Assembly: GCF_001590835.1 (NCBI RefSeq)
Contig: NZ_LTAQ01000008.1
Span: forward strand, 20,127-84,126
Source: Bacillus gaemokensis
GTDB taxonomy: Bacteria > Bacillota > Bacilli > Bacillales > Bacillaceae_G
DNA: 64,000 nt
Direction: 5' to 3'
In this document: piece by piece, positions 52,733 to 60,362 of the stretch
How positions within the stretch are numbered: position 1 is the first letter of the stretch
How the letters are laid out: each line of letters starts with the position of its first letter
The notes under the pieces: generated by a model
Databases searched by the model: none
Told to the model about the DNA's origin: nothing
What the model saw: only the letters and a program-made list of their open reading frames with translations
Made by a program: the position numbers and the translations under genes

Positions 52733-52900
52733 ATGATGGTCAATATTGTAATTGGAGCTGTCATTTTTGGATATGCAGGATATACGTTAGTCAATTTTGT
52801 AAAGAGAAGTAAAAAAGGAAAATGTGCAGCATGTTCTTTGAATAAATCATGTCAGTCCAAGACATGTAGTCCTGACATGGAGCATGTGGTTCATAAATAG
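52733..52900 (+). CDS. FeoB-associated Cys-rich membrane protein
   Basis: 55 residues: one helix (NIVIGAVIFGYAGYTLVNFV) then a Cys-rich tail KGKCAACSLNKSCQSKTCSP with four Cys in CxxC-x5-C-x4-C spacing. Typical third gene of Firmicute feo operons (PF12669), perhaps handling iron or electrons. ATG 52733 or 52736, both behind AAAAGGAG. Confidence 0.9.
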   Translation: MMVNIVIGAVIFGYAGYTLVNFVKRSKKGKCAACSLNKSCQSKTCSPDMEHVVHK

Positions 52901-52934
52901 AAAAAAGCTTTGCGAATTTCGCAAAGCTTTTTTG
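52901..52934. terminator. Bidirectional terminator after feo operon
   Basis: AAAAAAGCTTTGCGAA / TTCGCAAAGCTTTTTT hairpin, also ending the leftward lipoprotein gene. Confidence 0.92.
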
Positions 52935-52936
52935 AC

Positions 52937-53515
52937 TTACTTTTTAATTTTAACCAGTTGTACTGCTTCTGTTTCTTTAGTCGTATCTTGGATTTTATCT
53001 TTAGGATCCTTATCAAATTTCAGTACACCTACAGATTTCTCTTCACCATTTACTTTTCCATATGCAGCATCATCCACGATTGCAAACATATCTGCATAAG
53101 AACGAGCATCACCGATAATTGTGTTGCCTTCATATTTTAATTTCGCTCCATCAATTGTCGCATTTGCAACTTCTTCTTTCGCAAATAATACACCTTGATC
53201 GGCTGTTACAGCTGGTAATTTATCAATTGCTTTTGTATTATCTTTTTCAACTTTCTTAATTAGTTCTTTTTTCACTAGTTCTTCACCAGTTTTCTTATCC
53301 ATGACAAGAACTTTCTTGTCATTTAATGTTGCAAGCTTCATTTTGTATGTGTTTTTTTCTTTAATATCAGATTTGTTTTTATTGATAACTTTGTTTACTT
53401 GTTGTTCACTTCCGTAAGTAACCATACCATTTGCTTTTTCTTCTAATAAAGAGCAACCTGATAATACTCCGAATGAAATTGCTGCTGCTAACCCGATTCC
53501 TACTAATTTTTTCAT
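52937..53515 (-). CDS. Lipoprotein under a TTACA-box promoter
   Basis: 192 residues. Signal peptide with lipobox FGVLSGC (Cys21), then EEKANGMVTYGSEQQVNKVI, TYKMKLATLNDKKVLVMDKK, KLPAVTADQGVLFAKEEV. These match, in order, segments of the lipoprotein at 45642-46316. AAAGGAG nine bases before ATG. It stands alone, divergent from pspA, with the same promoter module as the second bceAB pair. Family unknown to me; likely anchored on the outer face of the membrane. Confidence 0.85.
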   Translation of the reverse strand: MKKLVGIGLAAAISFGVLSGCSLLEEKANGMVTYGSEQQVNKVINKNKSDIKEKNTYKMKLATLNDKKVLVMDKKTGEELVKKELIKKVEKDNTKAIDKLPAVTADQGVLFAKEEVANATIDGAKLKYEGNTIIGDARSYADMFAIVDDAAYGKVNGEEKSVGVLKFDKDPKDKIQDTTKETEAVQLVKIKK

Positions 53516-53948
53516 TTTCTTATCTCCTTTTTTATATACGTTATAGTAAATACAATGTATACATTGTATTGTTTTTTATTTAAAGAAGCGAAAGTGTTTT
53601 TGTTGTAACCTCGGCTTCTGATTTCATTTTAGAGGAATAATAATTTTCTAACTATCGAGTTAGCTTACAGTAACATTACAATTATGTAATTTAGTGAAAA
53701 TACTTACAAATGTGTTAAATAGAAGTCAATTTGTAGGAAACCGCAAGTAAGTATATAGTAGGGGTACATATTGTGAAGAGAATGTCATATTGTAACGTGT
53801 ATATTTAGAAAATAACATGTAAGGACATCTTAGTTTTGATATAATGAACACGTAGGATTTGAAGATGAATATTCTTACTGTAAAGGGAATTTTTTAGTGT
53901 TCCAGGTATTGAATTTGAAATATGAAGCAACTTATAGGAGGAATTGGA
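53516..53948. other. Divergent control region, lipoprotein and pspA
   Basis: About 430 bp without a gene. The left part has the leftward TTACA-box promoter (53626-53690). The right part has a probable pspA promoter with TATAAT at 53840-53845 and a poor -35, suggesting activation. AT-rich between, with several TTACA/TGTAA words. Confidence 0.7.
53626..53690 (-). promoter_or_regulatory. TTACA-box promoter of the lipoprotein gene
   Basis: Leftward: TTACATAATTGTAATGTT from 53689, TGTAAG (53669-53664), 8 bp, -35 ATAGTT (53655-53650), 18 bp, -10 TAAAAT (53631-53626). TCGATAG over the -35 and all spacings equal those before the second bceAB pair. Confidence 0.78.
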
Positions 53949-54614
53949 ATGTCTGTATTTAAACGATTAAGAGATTTAACAATGTCAAATGTGTATTCAT
54001 TAATTGAAAAGGCAGAAGATCCAGTTAAGATGACGGATCAATACTTACGTGACATGCAAACGGATGTACAAGAAGCTGAGAAAAGTGTAGCAGCTCAAAT
54101 TGCACTTGAGAAAAAGTTCAAATTATTATTTGAAGAGCAAGAAGCACTTGTAAAGAAACGTGAAGAACAAGCACATATGGCAGTTCAAGCGAGTAATCTT
54201 GACCTTGCGCGTCGTGCTTTAGAAGAAAAACAAAATGCAGAACAAAAGATGAATGAATATAAAGCGAGCTATGAGCAAAATAAAGCAGCTGCTGATAATC
54301 TTCGTGCAAAATTAGAAGAGATGCGTAAGCAGTTAACGGAATTAAGAAATAAACGTGAAACACTTGTGGCACGTGTAAATGCAGCAAAAGCACAAAAAAA
54401 CATTAATCAAGCAATGTCTGGATTTGATGCAAATACAGCAAAAGCAGGCTTAAGCCGCATGGAAGAAAAAGCTCTTCAATTAGAGGCTGAAGCAGAAGCG
54501 AGCGGAGAAATCTACAAGAAAGAAAAATCACTAGATGACGAATTCGCAAGTCTAAATAAAAATTCAGTTGTGGATGATGAGTTAGCCCGTATTATGAAGC
54601 AGTATGAGAAATAA
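53949..54614 (+). CDS. pspA: PspA/IM30 (LiaH-like) membrane-stress protein
   Basis: 221 residues, nearly all coiled coil. N-terminal amphipathic helix MSVFKRLRDLTMSNVYSLIEKA, then EDPVKMTDQYLRDMQ and long heptad helices. Such proteins form ESCRT-III-like rods that patch stressed membranes. ATG 53949 follows AGGAGG by 6 bases; the frame is open from 53922. First gene of an operon with DUF350, DUF4178 and DUF4247 genes, separated from them by a repeat and hairpin. Confidence 0.92.
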   Translation: MSVFKRLRDLTMSNVYSLIEKAEDPVKMTDQYLRDMQTDVQEAEKSVAAQIALEKKFKLLFEEQEALVKKREEQAHMAVQASNLDLARRALEEKQNAEQKMNEYKASYEQNKAAADNLRAKLEEMRKQLTELRNKRETLVARVNAAKAQKNINQAMSGFDANTAKAGLSRMEEKALQLEAEAEASGEIYKKEKSLDDEFASLNKNSVVDDELARIMKQYEK

Positions 54615-54802
54615 TATATAAATTAACAACGGATATAAAACCCCTTTCTTTTTGGTGGGAGAGAGCGTCCGACCATGCATAGGAGCGGTCAAAGCCCTTT
54701 TTAGCCCCATGCCGTGTGAAAACAAAAGGAGGAAATGAGTGGAGACCTGATTTTGTTTTTATAGCCGCGTTTTATATGTTGGAAAATCAAAATAGATATA
54801 TA
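54615..54802 (+). repeat. bcr-like dispersed repeat, copy 4
   Basis: Landmarks GGTGGGAGAGAGCGTCCG, CCATGCATAGGAGCGGTCAA, CCCCATGCC, GTGAAAACAAAAGGAGG and GTTGGAAAATCAAAATAG. It interrupts the psp operon between its first and second genes. Confidence 0.8.
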
Positions 54803-54813
54803 GAAGATAAAGG

Positions 54814-54851
54814 AACCGACATGTCATGAAAAGCAATCATGTCGGTTTTCT
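54814..54851 (+). terminator. Attenuator inside the psp operon
   Basis: AACCGACATG (54814-54823) / CATGTCGGTT (54838-54847), then TTC. Placed so that pspA is made in excess of the following genes. Confidence 0.7.
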
Positions 54852-54879
54852 TATTATTTTCCTAAGAGGAGGTTTTATA

Positions 54880-55284
54880 ATGACGTGGATGAACGTTTTA
54901 GCCATGCTTGTATGGACAGGAGCGAGTGCTGTTCTTTTATTTGCACTTATGTGGGTTGATTCTATTTTTACAAAGTACAATGATTTAACAGAAATTAAAA
55001 AAGGGAATATGGCGGTTACGACTCGCTTTATTATGAAGTTATTTGCGCAAGGATATATTTTGTCACAATCCATTACGAAGGCAAATGATTTATGGCAGGC
55101 ACTGCTTGCATCGGCGGTTTCATTCGTTATTCTATTAGTTGTCGAAATGTTTATTGAACTGATTTTGAAAAAAGCAGTTGGTTTAGATTTAGAAGAGGGA
55201 ACGAAGCAAGGGCAGGTAGCACATGCTTTGTTAGCTGGTTCGTTACATATTGTCGGAGCCCTCATTTTAGCAGCTTGTCTATAA
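54880..55284 (+). CDS. DUF350 membrane protein
   Basis: 134 residues, four helices in two similar halves (MNVLAMLVWTGASAVLLFAL and GSLHIVGALILAACL are the outer ones). DUF350 (YjfL-like) genes are regular neighbours of pspA genes. Role unknown. AGAGGAGG precedes ATG 54880; the open frame upstream contains the hairpin. Confidence 0.85.
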   Translation: MTWMNVLAMLVWTGASAVLLFALMWVDSIFTKYNDLTEIKKGNMAVTTRFIMKLFAQGYILSQSITKANDLWQALLASAVSFVILLVVEMFIELILKKAVGLDLEEGTKQGQVAHALLAGSLHIVGALILAACL

Positions 55285-55305
55285 CGAGAAAAGGAGGGAT
55301 AAGTC

Positions 55306-55812
55306 ATGAGTTTATTCAAACGTATTAAAAATATAATGAAAAGCCCAGAGCCTGTTAAACAGGAAAAATCGTTACTAACGTTAGCGCCTGGCGATATGAT
55401 TGAAGTTTCATTAGTGATGTATGAATTGATCGGAAAAACAAGCATGCATTCTCGTAATGAAATTGTGTTAACATTGCAAGACGGAAAGACAATTCGCTAT
55501 TTGAAAATTGAAAATCGTGAAAGTACGTATTATAAGCTATATACACCAATTGATGGTCGGTTAGATTCTATAGAAGAAATCCCAACGACGATTGAAATGG
55601 ATGATATAGAGTATCATATGGAAGAGCAATATAATGGACGTGTTGTTGTAATGGGGAAAACGCCATTTGCTGTATCTGATGAACAACATGTGTGGGAGTT
55701 CCAATCCGACAACCGGAAACTACTTCGTATAGAGTGGCAAGATGGTCGTACAATGATGTATGAGGGAGAAGCGATTCTTTCTGCTGATGTACAAATTATA
55801 AGGGCAACGTAA
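55306..55812 (+). CDS. DUF4178 protein
   Basis: 168 residues, no signal or helix; beta-rich. LAPGDMIEVSLVMYELIGKT near 27 and WEFQSDNRKLLRIEWQDGRTMMYEG near 130 agree with DUF4178, a domain found beside PspA and DUF350. Cytoplasmic, function unknown. GGAGGGAT before the ATG; 13 bp before the next gene. Confidence 0.82.
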   Translation: MSLFKRIKNIMKSPEPVKQEKSLLTLAPGDMIEVSLVMYELIGKTSMHSRNEIVLTLQDGKTIRYLKIENRESTYYKLYTPIDGRLDSIEEIPTTIEMDDIEYHMEEQYNGRVVVMGKTPFAVSDEQHVWEFQSDNRKLLRIEWQDGRTMMYEGEAILSADVQIIRAT

Positions 55813-55825
55813 GGGGGAGGTAATC

Positions 55826-56635
55826 ATGTCAAACCGATTGTTTACCATGATTAAATCGTTCTTAATCCCCATTCTTGCCATTGTTACATTACTCGTAATT
55901 GCTGGCTATGCCTTATCGGGGTGTCAAAATGAAAAGTCAATTCAAGACCGCTATCCATTAGAATCTGTCGCAAAAGATGGTAAGCAAGAATCGTATGTGT
56001 ATAGAGCTACCAATCGGTCAGTTCCAGAGGTTGCGAAGGAATTAATAGAGGAAAAAAAACCAAAACAAGCTTCTAAAGAAGACGAAAATCAAATGTTCCT
56101 TGTCTATTCTGATAAAATCTATAACCTTCAGAAAGACAAAGAGAAACCATCTGATACATTGGTTGAGATAAGTAATAAAGAGTTTGTTCGCCAAAATTAT
56201 CAACCATCCTTTTTACAAGGATATATTATGGCGAGTATATTAAATGATATATTTGATTCTCGTAAATCGTATCATGGTGATTATCGCGGTTATACAGATA
56301 GACAAAATCATAAACCAGTTATTCCAGAACGACCGCCTACAAAAGAAGAAAAGAAAACACCACCGCCTATTACGAAACAAGGTAAAGGCTCTATTATTAA
56401 GAGAAGTGATAAAGTAGATCCGAAAACCTCTGTAGGTGATAAGGGAAGTATTACGGAAAAAGGGACTAAGACAGTTCCGCCGTCTACAGAGAAAAAAGGG
56501 AAAATCACAAAATCACCGGGTAATTCTAGTGGCTCGGATGTAAAACCGAAATCATCGATTAAAAGCCCACCAAGAAATACGTCTCCCCCTAAAACAAGGG
56601 TTGGCGGTTCAGGGAAAATTACGAAGAGAAGATAG
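55826..56635 (+). CDS. DUF4247 lipoprotein-like protein with basic repeat tail
   Basis: 269 residues. Helix at about 11-31 ending YALSGC, so membrane anchored, possibly lipidated at Cys33. A folded part to about 155 (DUF4247), then a disordered Pro/Lys/Ser tail with repeats of K-G-(S/K)-I-(I/T)-K-(R/K) type (GSIIKR, GSITEK, GKITKS, GKITKR). The tail could bind wall polymers or acidic lipids. Last gene of the psp operon. Confidence 0.8.
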   Translation: MSNRLFTMIKSFLIPILAIVTLLVIAGYALSGCQNEKSIQDRYPLESVAKDGKQESYVYRATNRSVPEVAKELIEEKKPKQASKEDENQMFLVYSDKIYNLQKDKEKPSDTLVEISNKEFVRQNYQPSFLQGYIMASILNDIFDSRKSYHGDYRGYTDRQNHKPVIPERPPTKEEKKTPPPITKQGKGSIIKRSDKVDPKTSVGDKGSITEKGTKTVPPSTEKKGKITKSPGNSSGSDVKPKSSIKSPPRNTSPPKTRVGGSGKITKRR

Positions 56636-56640
56636 AGGAA

Positions 56641-56680
56641 AAGACCAAGAAGAGTATAATTATCTTCTTGGTCTTTTTTT
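56641..56680 (+). terminator. Terminator of the psp operon
   Basis: AAGACCAAGAAGA / TCTTCTTGGTCTT hairpin followed by seven T. Confidence 0.92.
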
Positions 56681-56774
56681 ACATGGGAATAAATCCCTTT
56701 GTGGTAGTGAAATAAATGTATGAAGGGTTATGTGAATGTTATTGGTCACCCCATATTATTGGTGATTTGTATAG

Positions 56775-57104
56775 AACGGTGACCGTGACAAAGTTAATAA
56801 ATTAGGGTTTGACCATGCTAAAAAACTCTCAGAAAGTAGTAAAAAAATGATGGATATTATGGAACCCTGTTTTTATTGTGTAAGTTCATATTCCGATATT
56901 GATTTAGATTTAAGGCCTTTTATAAAGGATAAAGACGATTTTCATCTTTATCAGGCTGCTATTTTTAAGAATGTTAATTATATCGTAACGAATAATGACG
57001 ATGGTTTAAAAGGAGTTAAGTCCCAGCTAGAAGCAAAAGATATAAGAATTGTAAGCTTTAAGGAGTTTGAAGATATCATGAATATGAGAGCGCAAGAAAT
57101 CTAA
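56775..57104 (+). pseudogene. Remnant of a PIN-domain-like protein
   Basis: Frame open from 56775 with ATG only at 56847 (85 residues) and no ribosome binding site. The text KDKDDFHLYQAAIFKNVNYIVTNNDDGL resembles the C-terminal half of PIN nucleases, where two or three acidic residues bind metal, and the end EAKDIRIVSFKEFEDIM fits. The N-terminal half and its first catalytic Asp are missing. Confidence 0.5.
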
Positions 57105-57137
57105 AAAACATCTAATTAACAATTAGATGTTTTTTAG
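57103..57137. terminator. Terminator
   Basis: AAAACATCTAATT / AATTAGATGTTTT around AAC. Confidence 0.85.
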
Positions 57138-57165
57138 GCTGTGAAGAAGGCTTTACTTATTCATG

Positions 57166-58197
57166 TTAACTAAATAAAAAGCTAAGAGTCGTTAAGATTA
57201 CAGAACATCCTAAAATAACTCCTACGACCTTAATATGACGCTTACGGCTCATAACAACAATGGCAATATACTCTCGAATCATTGCATTTGGCCAGTAATA
57301 GAAAGCGGTTTTTGAACCAATTCCTTGGCTATTGAGACCAGCTTGTTTTGCGTATAAGCCAGCACGGAAAAGGTGGAAATTATTCGTTGTAAAGATGCTT
57401 TTGTGTGTATCACCTTTTAATGAATCCATAATTTGTTTCGAGAAAAGCATGTTTTGATACGTATTTACGGAACGATTTTCTTGCATGGTATGCTCGATAG
57501 GAATTCCTTTTTCAACAGCATACTTTTGCATTGCTTCTGCTTCTGGAAGATTTTCATCTGGTCCTTGTCCACCTGAAAAAATAATTGTAGGTGGAGAAGC
57601 AACAGCTGCCTGTTTCTGGTAGAAATCGATCGCTTTATTAATTCTGCTTGCTAAAAGTGGTGGTACTTTATCATTAATTAATCCACTGCCAAGGACGATA
57701 ATGAAATCTTGATTACGTCTTGGTCTATTGAATTGATAAAGGAAATAGGCGGTTAAGAAATTTGATAAGTGTATAAAGAAATATAAAATAATAAGAGATA
57801 TTGCGCCAAATATAGGCTGAAAATGAGAAGAAAACAAGCTTGCTGGATTAAAAATAGGCACTAGTAACCATAGTAAAATGAATATACCTAAAATTAAAGT
57901 TAAACAATTAGAAAAGCGTCGCCCTTCTTTTCTAATTAGTGTTTTGGCATTGAGAAACAAACCAACAATTAAAGCGATTATACCAAAAGGTAACATAACG
58001 AGAAGTGCCAAAAAAGGTATAGCAACAATGAAATGTAAATCTTCATTACCTAATTGGTAAGATACGATAAGACAAAAAATAAGAAATGAACAGAAAAATG
58101 CGTTAAACAAAAAGCCATTTATTATTCTTCTTGGATCTTTTAAGTAAAAATAAAGAAAAATAATGAATAACATAAGAGGAATAATTCCAAAAACCAT
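57166..58197 (-). CDS. YdcF/SanA-family membrane protein (DUF218)
   Basis: 343 residues. N-terminal half with five or so helices, then a DUF218 domain: IVLGSGLINDKVPPLLASRINKAIDFY near 175, IIFSGGQGPDENLPEAEAMQKYAV near 212, ENRSVNTYQNMLFS near 250, FTTNNFHLFRAGLYAKQAGL near 275. The ElyC/SanA group affects envelope integrity; the enzyme activity is unproven. A last helix closes the protein. Confidence 0.85.
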   Translation of the reverse strand: MVFGIIPLMLFIIFLYFYLKDPRRIINGFLFNAFFCSFLIFCLIVSYQLGNEDLHFIVAIPFLALLVMLPFGIIALIVGLFLNAKTLIRKEGRRFSNCLTLILGIFILLWLLVPIFNPASLFSSHFQPIFGAISLIILYFFIHLSNFLTAYFLYQFNRPRRNQDFIIVLGSGLINDKVPPLLASRINKAIDFYQKQAAVASPPTIIFSGGQGPDENLPEAEAMQKYAVEKGIPIEHTMQENRSVNTYQNMLFSKQIMDSLKGDTHKSIFTTNNFHLFRAGLYAKQAGLNSQGIGSKTAFYYWPNAMIREYIAIVVMSRKRHIKVVGVILGCSVILTTLSFLFS

Positions 58198-58375
58198 AAA
58201 TATTATACACCTCAGTTTTTATATGATTGTTATAAAGTTCCGCTTCATTATATATTATCTAAAAGAGTACAGTTAGAAAAATAAATATTTAAAACTTTCT
58301 CAATAAACAATATAGATAAATATGGTAAAATATATTCAAAGCGATATATTAAAAGTAAAATGGTTTAAGTTAGGG

Positions 58376-58402
58376 AAAGGCACTCTTTAGAGTGTCTTTT
58401 TT
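58376..58402 (+). terminator. Intrinsic terminator
   Basis: GGCACTCT / AGTGTC stem with TTAG loop, followed by six T; no gene precedes it on this strand, so it may end a small RNA or be a relic. Confidence 0.65.
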
Positions 58403-58409
58403 CTATATA

Positions 58410-58449
58410 AAATGCATTCAATATGCAATTGTGCATATTGAATGCATTT
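58410..58449. repeat. 40-bp palindrome with 18-bp perfect arms
   Basis: AAATGCATTCAATATGCA (58410-58427), ATTG, TGCATATTGAATGCATTT (58432-58449). No T tract follows, so it is not a normal terminator. Confidence 0.85.
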
Positions 58450-58684
58450 CAAGTGAAAAACGGAAAGGAACCAATTAAACTATGATTTGTGGATACGCTC
58501 TATAAAGCAGAATTTCTTAATAAATAATGATGCATCTTGGATTCTTTTTGTATCTAACAATCTTGTACTAGTCACTAATTCTGTTTTATAGGGTGTATTT
58601 ACGTGTAAATGGGATGGGGTTTCGACATATAAAGGTTATAGACAAGTAGGGGCGTCTTTTCACGAGGCGTCTCCTTCTTTTTGC

Positions 58685-58800
58685 TGTAGTGAAGTACTTT
58701 CTACTATCTTTATAGGGATAAGTATCTATACTAAACATTAGCAATCTTCCGTATAAAGATTATCAATTCACTGTATATTCGATTCATGTTACATTAATTT
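58685..58800 (+). repeat. Copy B of the duplicated ~120-bp element
   Basis: Matches copy A (11950-12070) over AGTATCTATACTAAACATTA (58721-58740) and ACTGTATATTCGATT (58770-58784) with the same distance between them, and more loosely on both sides. Confidence 0.7.
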
Positions 58801-58873
58801 TGAAAAGGTTTTCTTTTTCAAAAAATTACCCCTAATAAATTTTTGAAGAAGTCAATTGTCTCCAAATCAGTCT

Positions 58874-58918
58874 TGTAAAACAAAAAAACACTCATTATGA
58901 GTGTTTTTTTGTTTTACA
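58874..58918. terminator. Long perfect hairpin, bidirectional terminator
   Basis: 21-bp perfect arms (58874-58894 and 58898-58918) around TTA, with ACACTCA/TGAGTGT next to the loop and T7/A7 runs inside the arms. Confidence 0.8.
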
Positions 58919-59004
58919 GGAAAGTTTTTTCTTTTTTTGAAACATGCTATTTTTTTAGGCACTCTTCATAAAATGAAAATAACATAATGAAAGTGAGTGA
59001 TACG

Positions 59005-59220
59005 ATGCCTGCTGTTATCGATGGTGTGGTTATTGAAAACTGTAACGGAGCACTGAATTTAGGTGATAAATACAATGTAAGACCAATGGAGCAAACGAAA
59101 GCATATAATGGTTCTGGGTCATCTAATACAGGGTTTACGGTGAAAGCTTTTAATGGAATTAGTGCTGCAGATGTATATGACAAGGATACAAATGATCAAG
59201 GAATACAATTTTCGTTATAG
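59005..59220 (+). CDS. GerPA/GerPF-family spore germination protein
   Basis: 71 residues: MPAVIDGVVIENCNGALNLGDKYNV, GSGSSNTGF and a C-terminal NDQGIQFSL. These are hallmarks of the GerPA/GerPF small coat proteins that help germinants cross the spore coat. Normally they lie in the gerPABCDEF operon; this is a lone copy. A start 18 bases upstream (ATG 58987) is possible but lacks a site; neither has a strong one. Confidence 0.78.
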   Translation: MPAVIDGVVIENCNGALNLGDKYNVRPMEQTKAYNGSGSSNTGFTVKAFNGISAADVYDKDTNDQGIQFSL

Positions 59221-59231
59221 GGGTCACCATC

Positions 59232-59894
59232 ATGCCCATCAACTTAAGAATAGAAGCATTCAAATACAGACACGCATGTAAAGAGTTTGATATAGATAGA
59301 AAAATCACTAAGGAAGAATTTGATTTTATTCTCGAGACAGCAAGGTTATCGCCTAGTTCTTTTGGGTTTGAACCTTGGAAATTTATTGTTTTACAAGATT
59401 CGACATTGCGTAAAAAATTAATTCCAGTCACTTGGGGTGGTCAAAAACAACTTAAAACTGCAAGTCACTTTATTGTCATACTAGCACGGACAAAAAAAGA
59501 TATGTCTGCTGACTCTGATTATATATTGAATATAATGAGAAACACTCACAAATTACCTGAAAATATCATTTTACAAAGATGTTCAGCCTATGAGAAATTT
59601 CTCTATACTGATTTTAAATTGTTCGAAAATGAAAGAGCCATGTTTGAATGGTCATGTAGACAAACATACCTTGCACTGGGCAACATGCTGACATCTGCTG
59701 CCCATATAGGTATCGATTCTTGTCCAATAGAAGGGTTCAATAAAGATAAAGTAGAGGATATCCTAGTAAATGAAGGCCTTATGGATAAGAACCGCTTTGG
59801 AATATCATCCATGGTCGCTTTTGGATATCGTGTAAATCAGCCAAGAGAAAAAACAAGGCAAACTATAAAAGAAATTGTACAGTGGGTCCAATAA
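59232..59894 (+). CDS. Nitroreductase-family NAD(P)H oxidoreductase
   Basis: 220 residues, FMN-binding. YRHACKEFDIDRKI near 13, LSPSSFGFEPWKFIVL near 39 for FMN phosphate and ring, ALGNMLTSAAHIGIDSCPIEGFN near 147, and FGYRVNQPREKTR near the end. Reduces nitro, quinone or similar substrates. Twelve bases after the GerP-like gene, with a weak GGGGT site. Confidence 0.88.
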   Translation: MPINLRIEAFKYRHACKEFDIDRKITKEEFDFILETARLSPSSFGFEPWKFIVLQDSTLRKKLIPVTWGGQKQLKTASHFIVILARTKKDMSADSDYILNIMRNTHKLPENIILQRCSAYEKFLYTDFKLFENERAMFEWSCRQTYLALGNMLTSAAHIGIDSCPIEGFNKDKVEDILVNEGLMDKNRFGISSMVAFGYRVNQPREKTRQTIKEIVQWVQ

Positions 59895-60362
59895 TTAATT
59901 CTTTACAGTAGAACTAGATATATTTTAGACTGTTTTTGTTTCTATTTTACACAATCATGATAGTGGTAAATCAATCACATTTCTAATTTAGTGATATCAG
60001 TGTATGCACATGATAGAGCCAACTCGAATAATAAGATGAATAGCAGTCTTTCACAATAAGGCACACTTCTTTCACAAGAGGTGTCTTTTTTGTATTGAGC
60101 CATATGGGGGTTCAGCCCATTGCTATCAACTTAAGAACTTCGTTGTTCCCCGAAACGAAAAAACGAGCTTAATTCTCATAAATAACCAAATGTAGAGAAG
60201 TGAAATTTTTGTTTAGGGGATAGTTCAAATAGGTAAGGGGTAATAAATTACTAATACTATAAGAATCCCAAATTATGAATTACACGAAAAAGGACATAGA
60301 ATATGGATTCTATGTCCTTTTTACAGCGTGATTTAGAAAATAAGGAGTTTTTTCGTTCAAAC
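59895..60362. other. Intergenic region with two terminators
   Basis: No gene. 60060-60090 is a hairpin terminator (ACACTTCTT/AAGAGGTGT, then TTTTTT). 60110-60160 carries TATCAACTTAAGAA, also seen at 59239 (CATCAACTTAAGAA), perhaps IS-derived. 60287-60322 is a strong bidirectional terminator. Confidence 0.6.
60287..60322. terminator. Terminator after the toxin gene
   Basis: AAAAAGGACATAGAAT (60287-60302), ATGG, ATTCTATGTCCTTTTT (60307-60322), perfect arms. Confidence 0.92.

Larger units (their letters stand above)
58198..59004. other. 800-bp intergenic region rich in hairpins and repeats
   Basis: No protein gene seen. It contains a terminator (58376-58402), a 40-bp palindrome (58410-58449), copy B of a duplicated element (58685-58800) and a 45-bp perfect hairpin (58874-58918). 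A 22-codon frame at 58320 has no ribosome binding site. Confidence 0.7.

Noticed and set aside
56847-57104. Functional PIN toxin with antitoxin
   Set aside because: N-terminal catalytic part is missing, no ribosome binding site and no antitoxin gene next to it.
58320-58388. 22-codon frame before the terminator at 58376
   Set aside because: ATG without ribosome binding site, stop inside the terminator stem; no sign of selection.
58648-58682. Terminator at GGGGCGTC...GAGGCGTC
   Set aside because: The two GGCGTC words are direct, not inverted, repeats, so no stem forms.
60110-60160. Degraded IS element or small RNA at TATCAACTTAAGAA
   Set aside because: Only a 13-base match with 59240 and no inverted ends or transposase pieces; too little to call.
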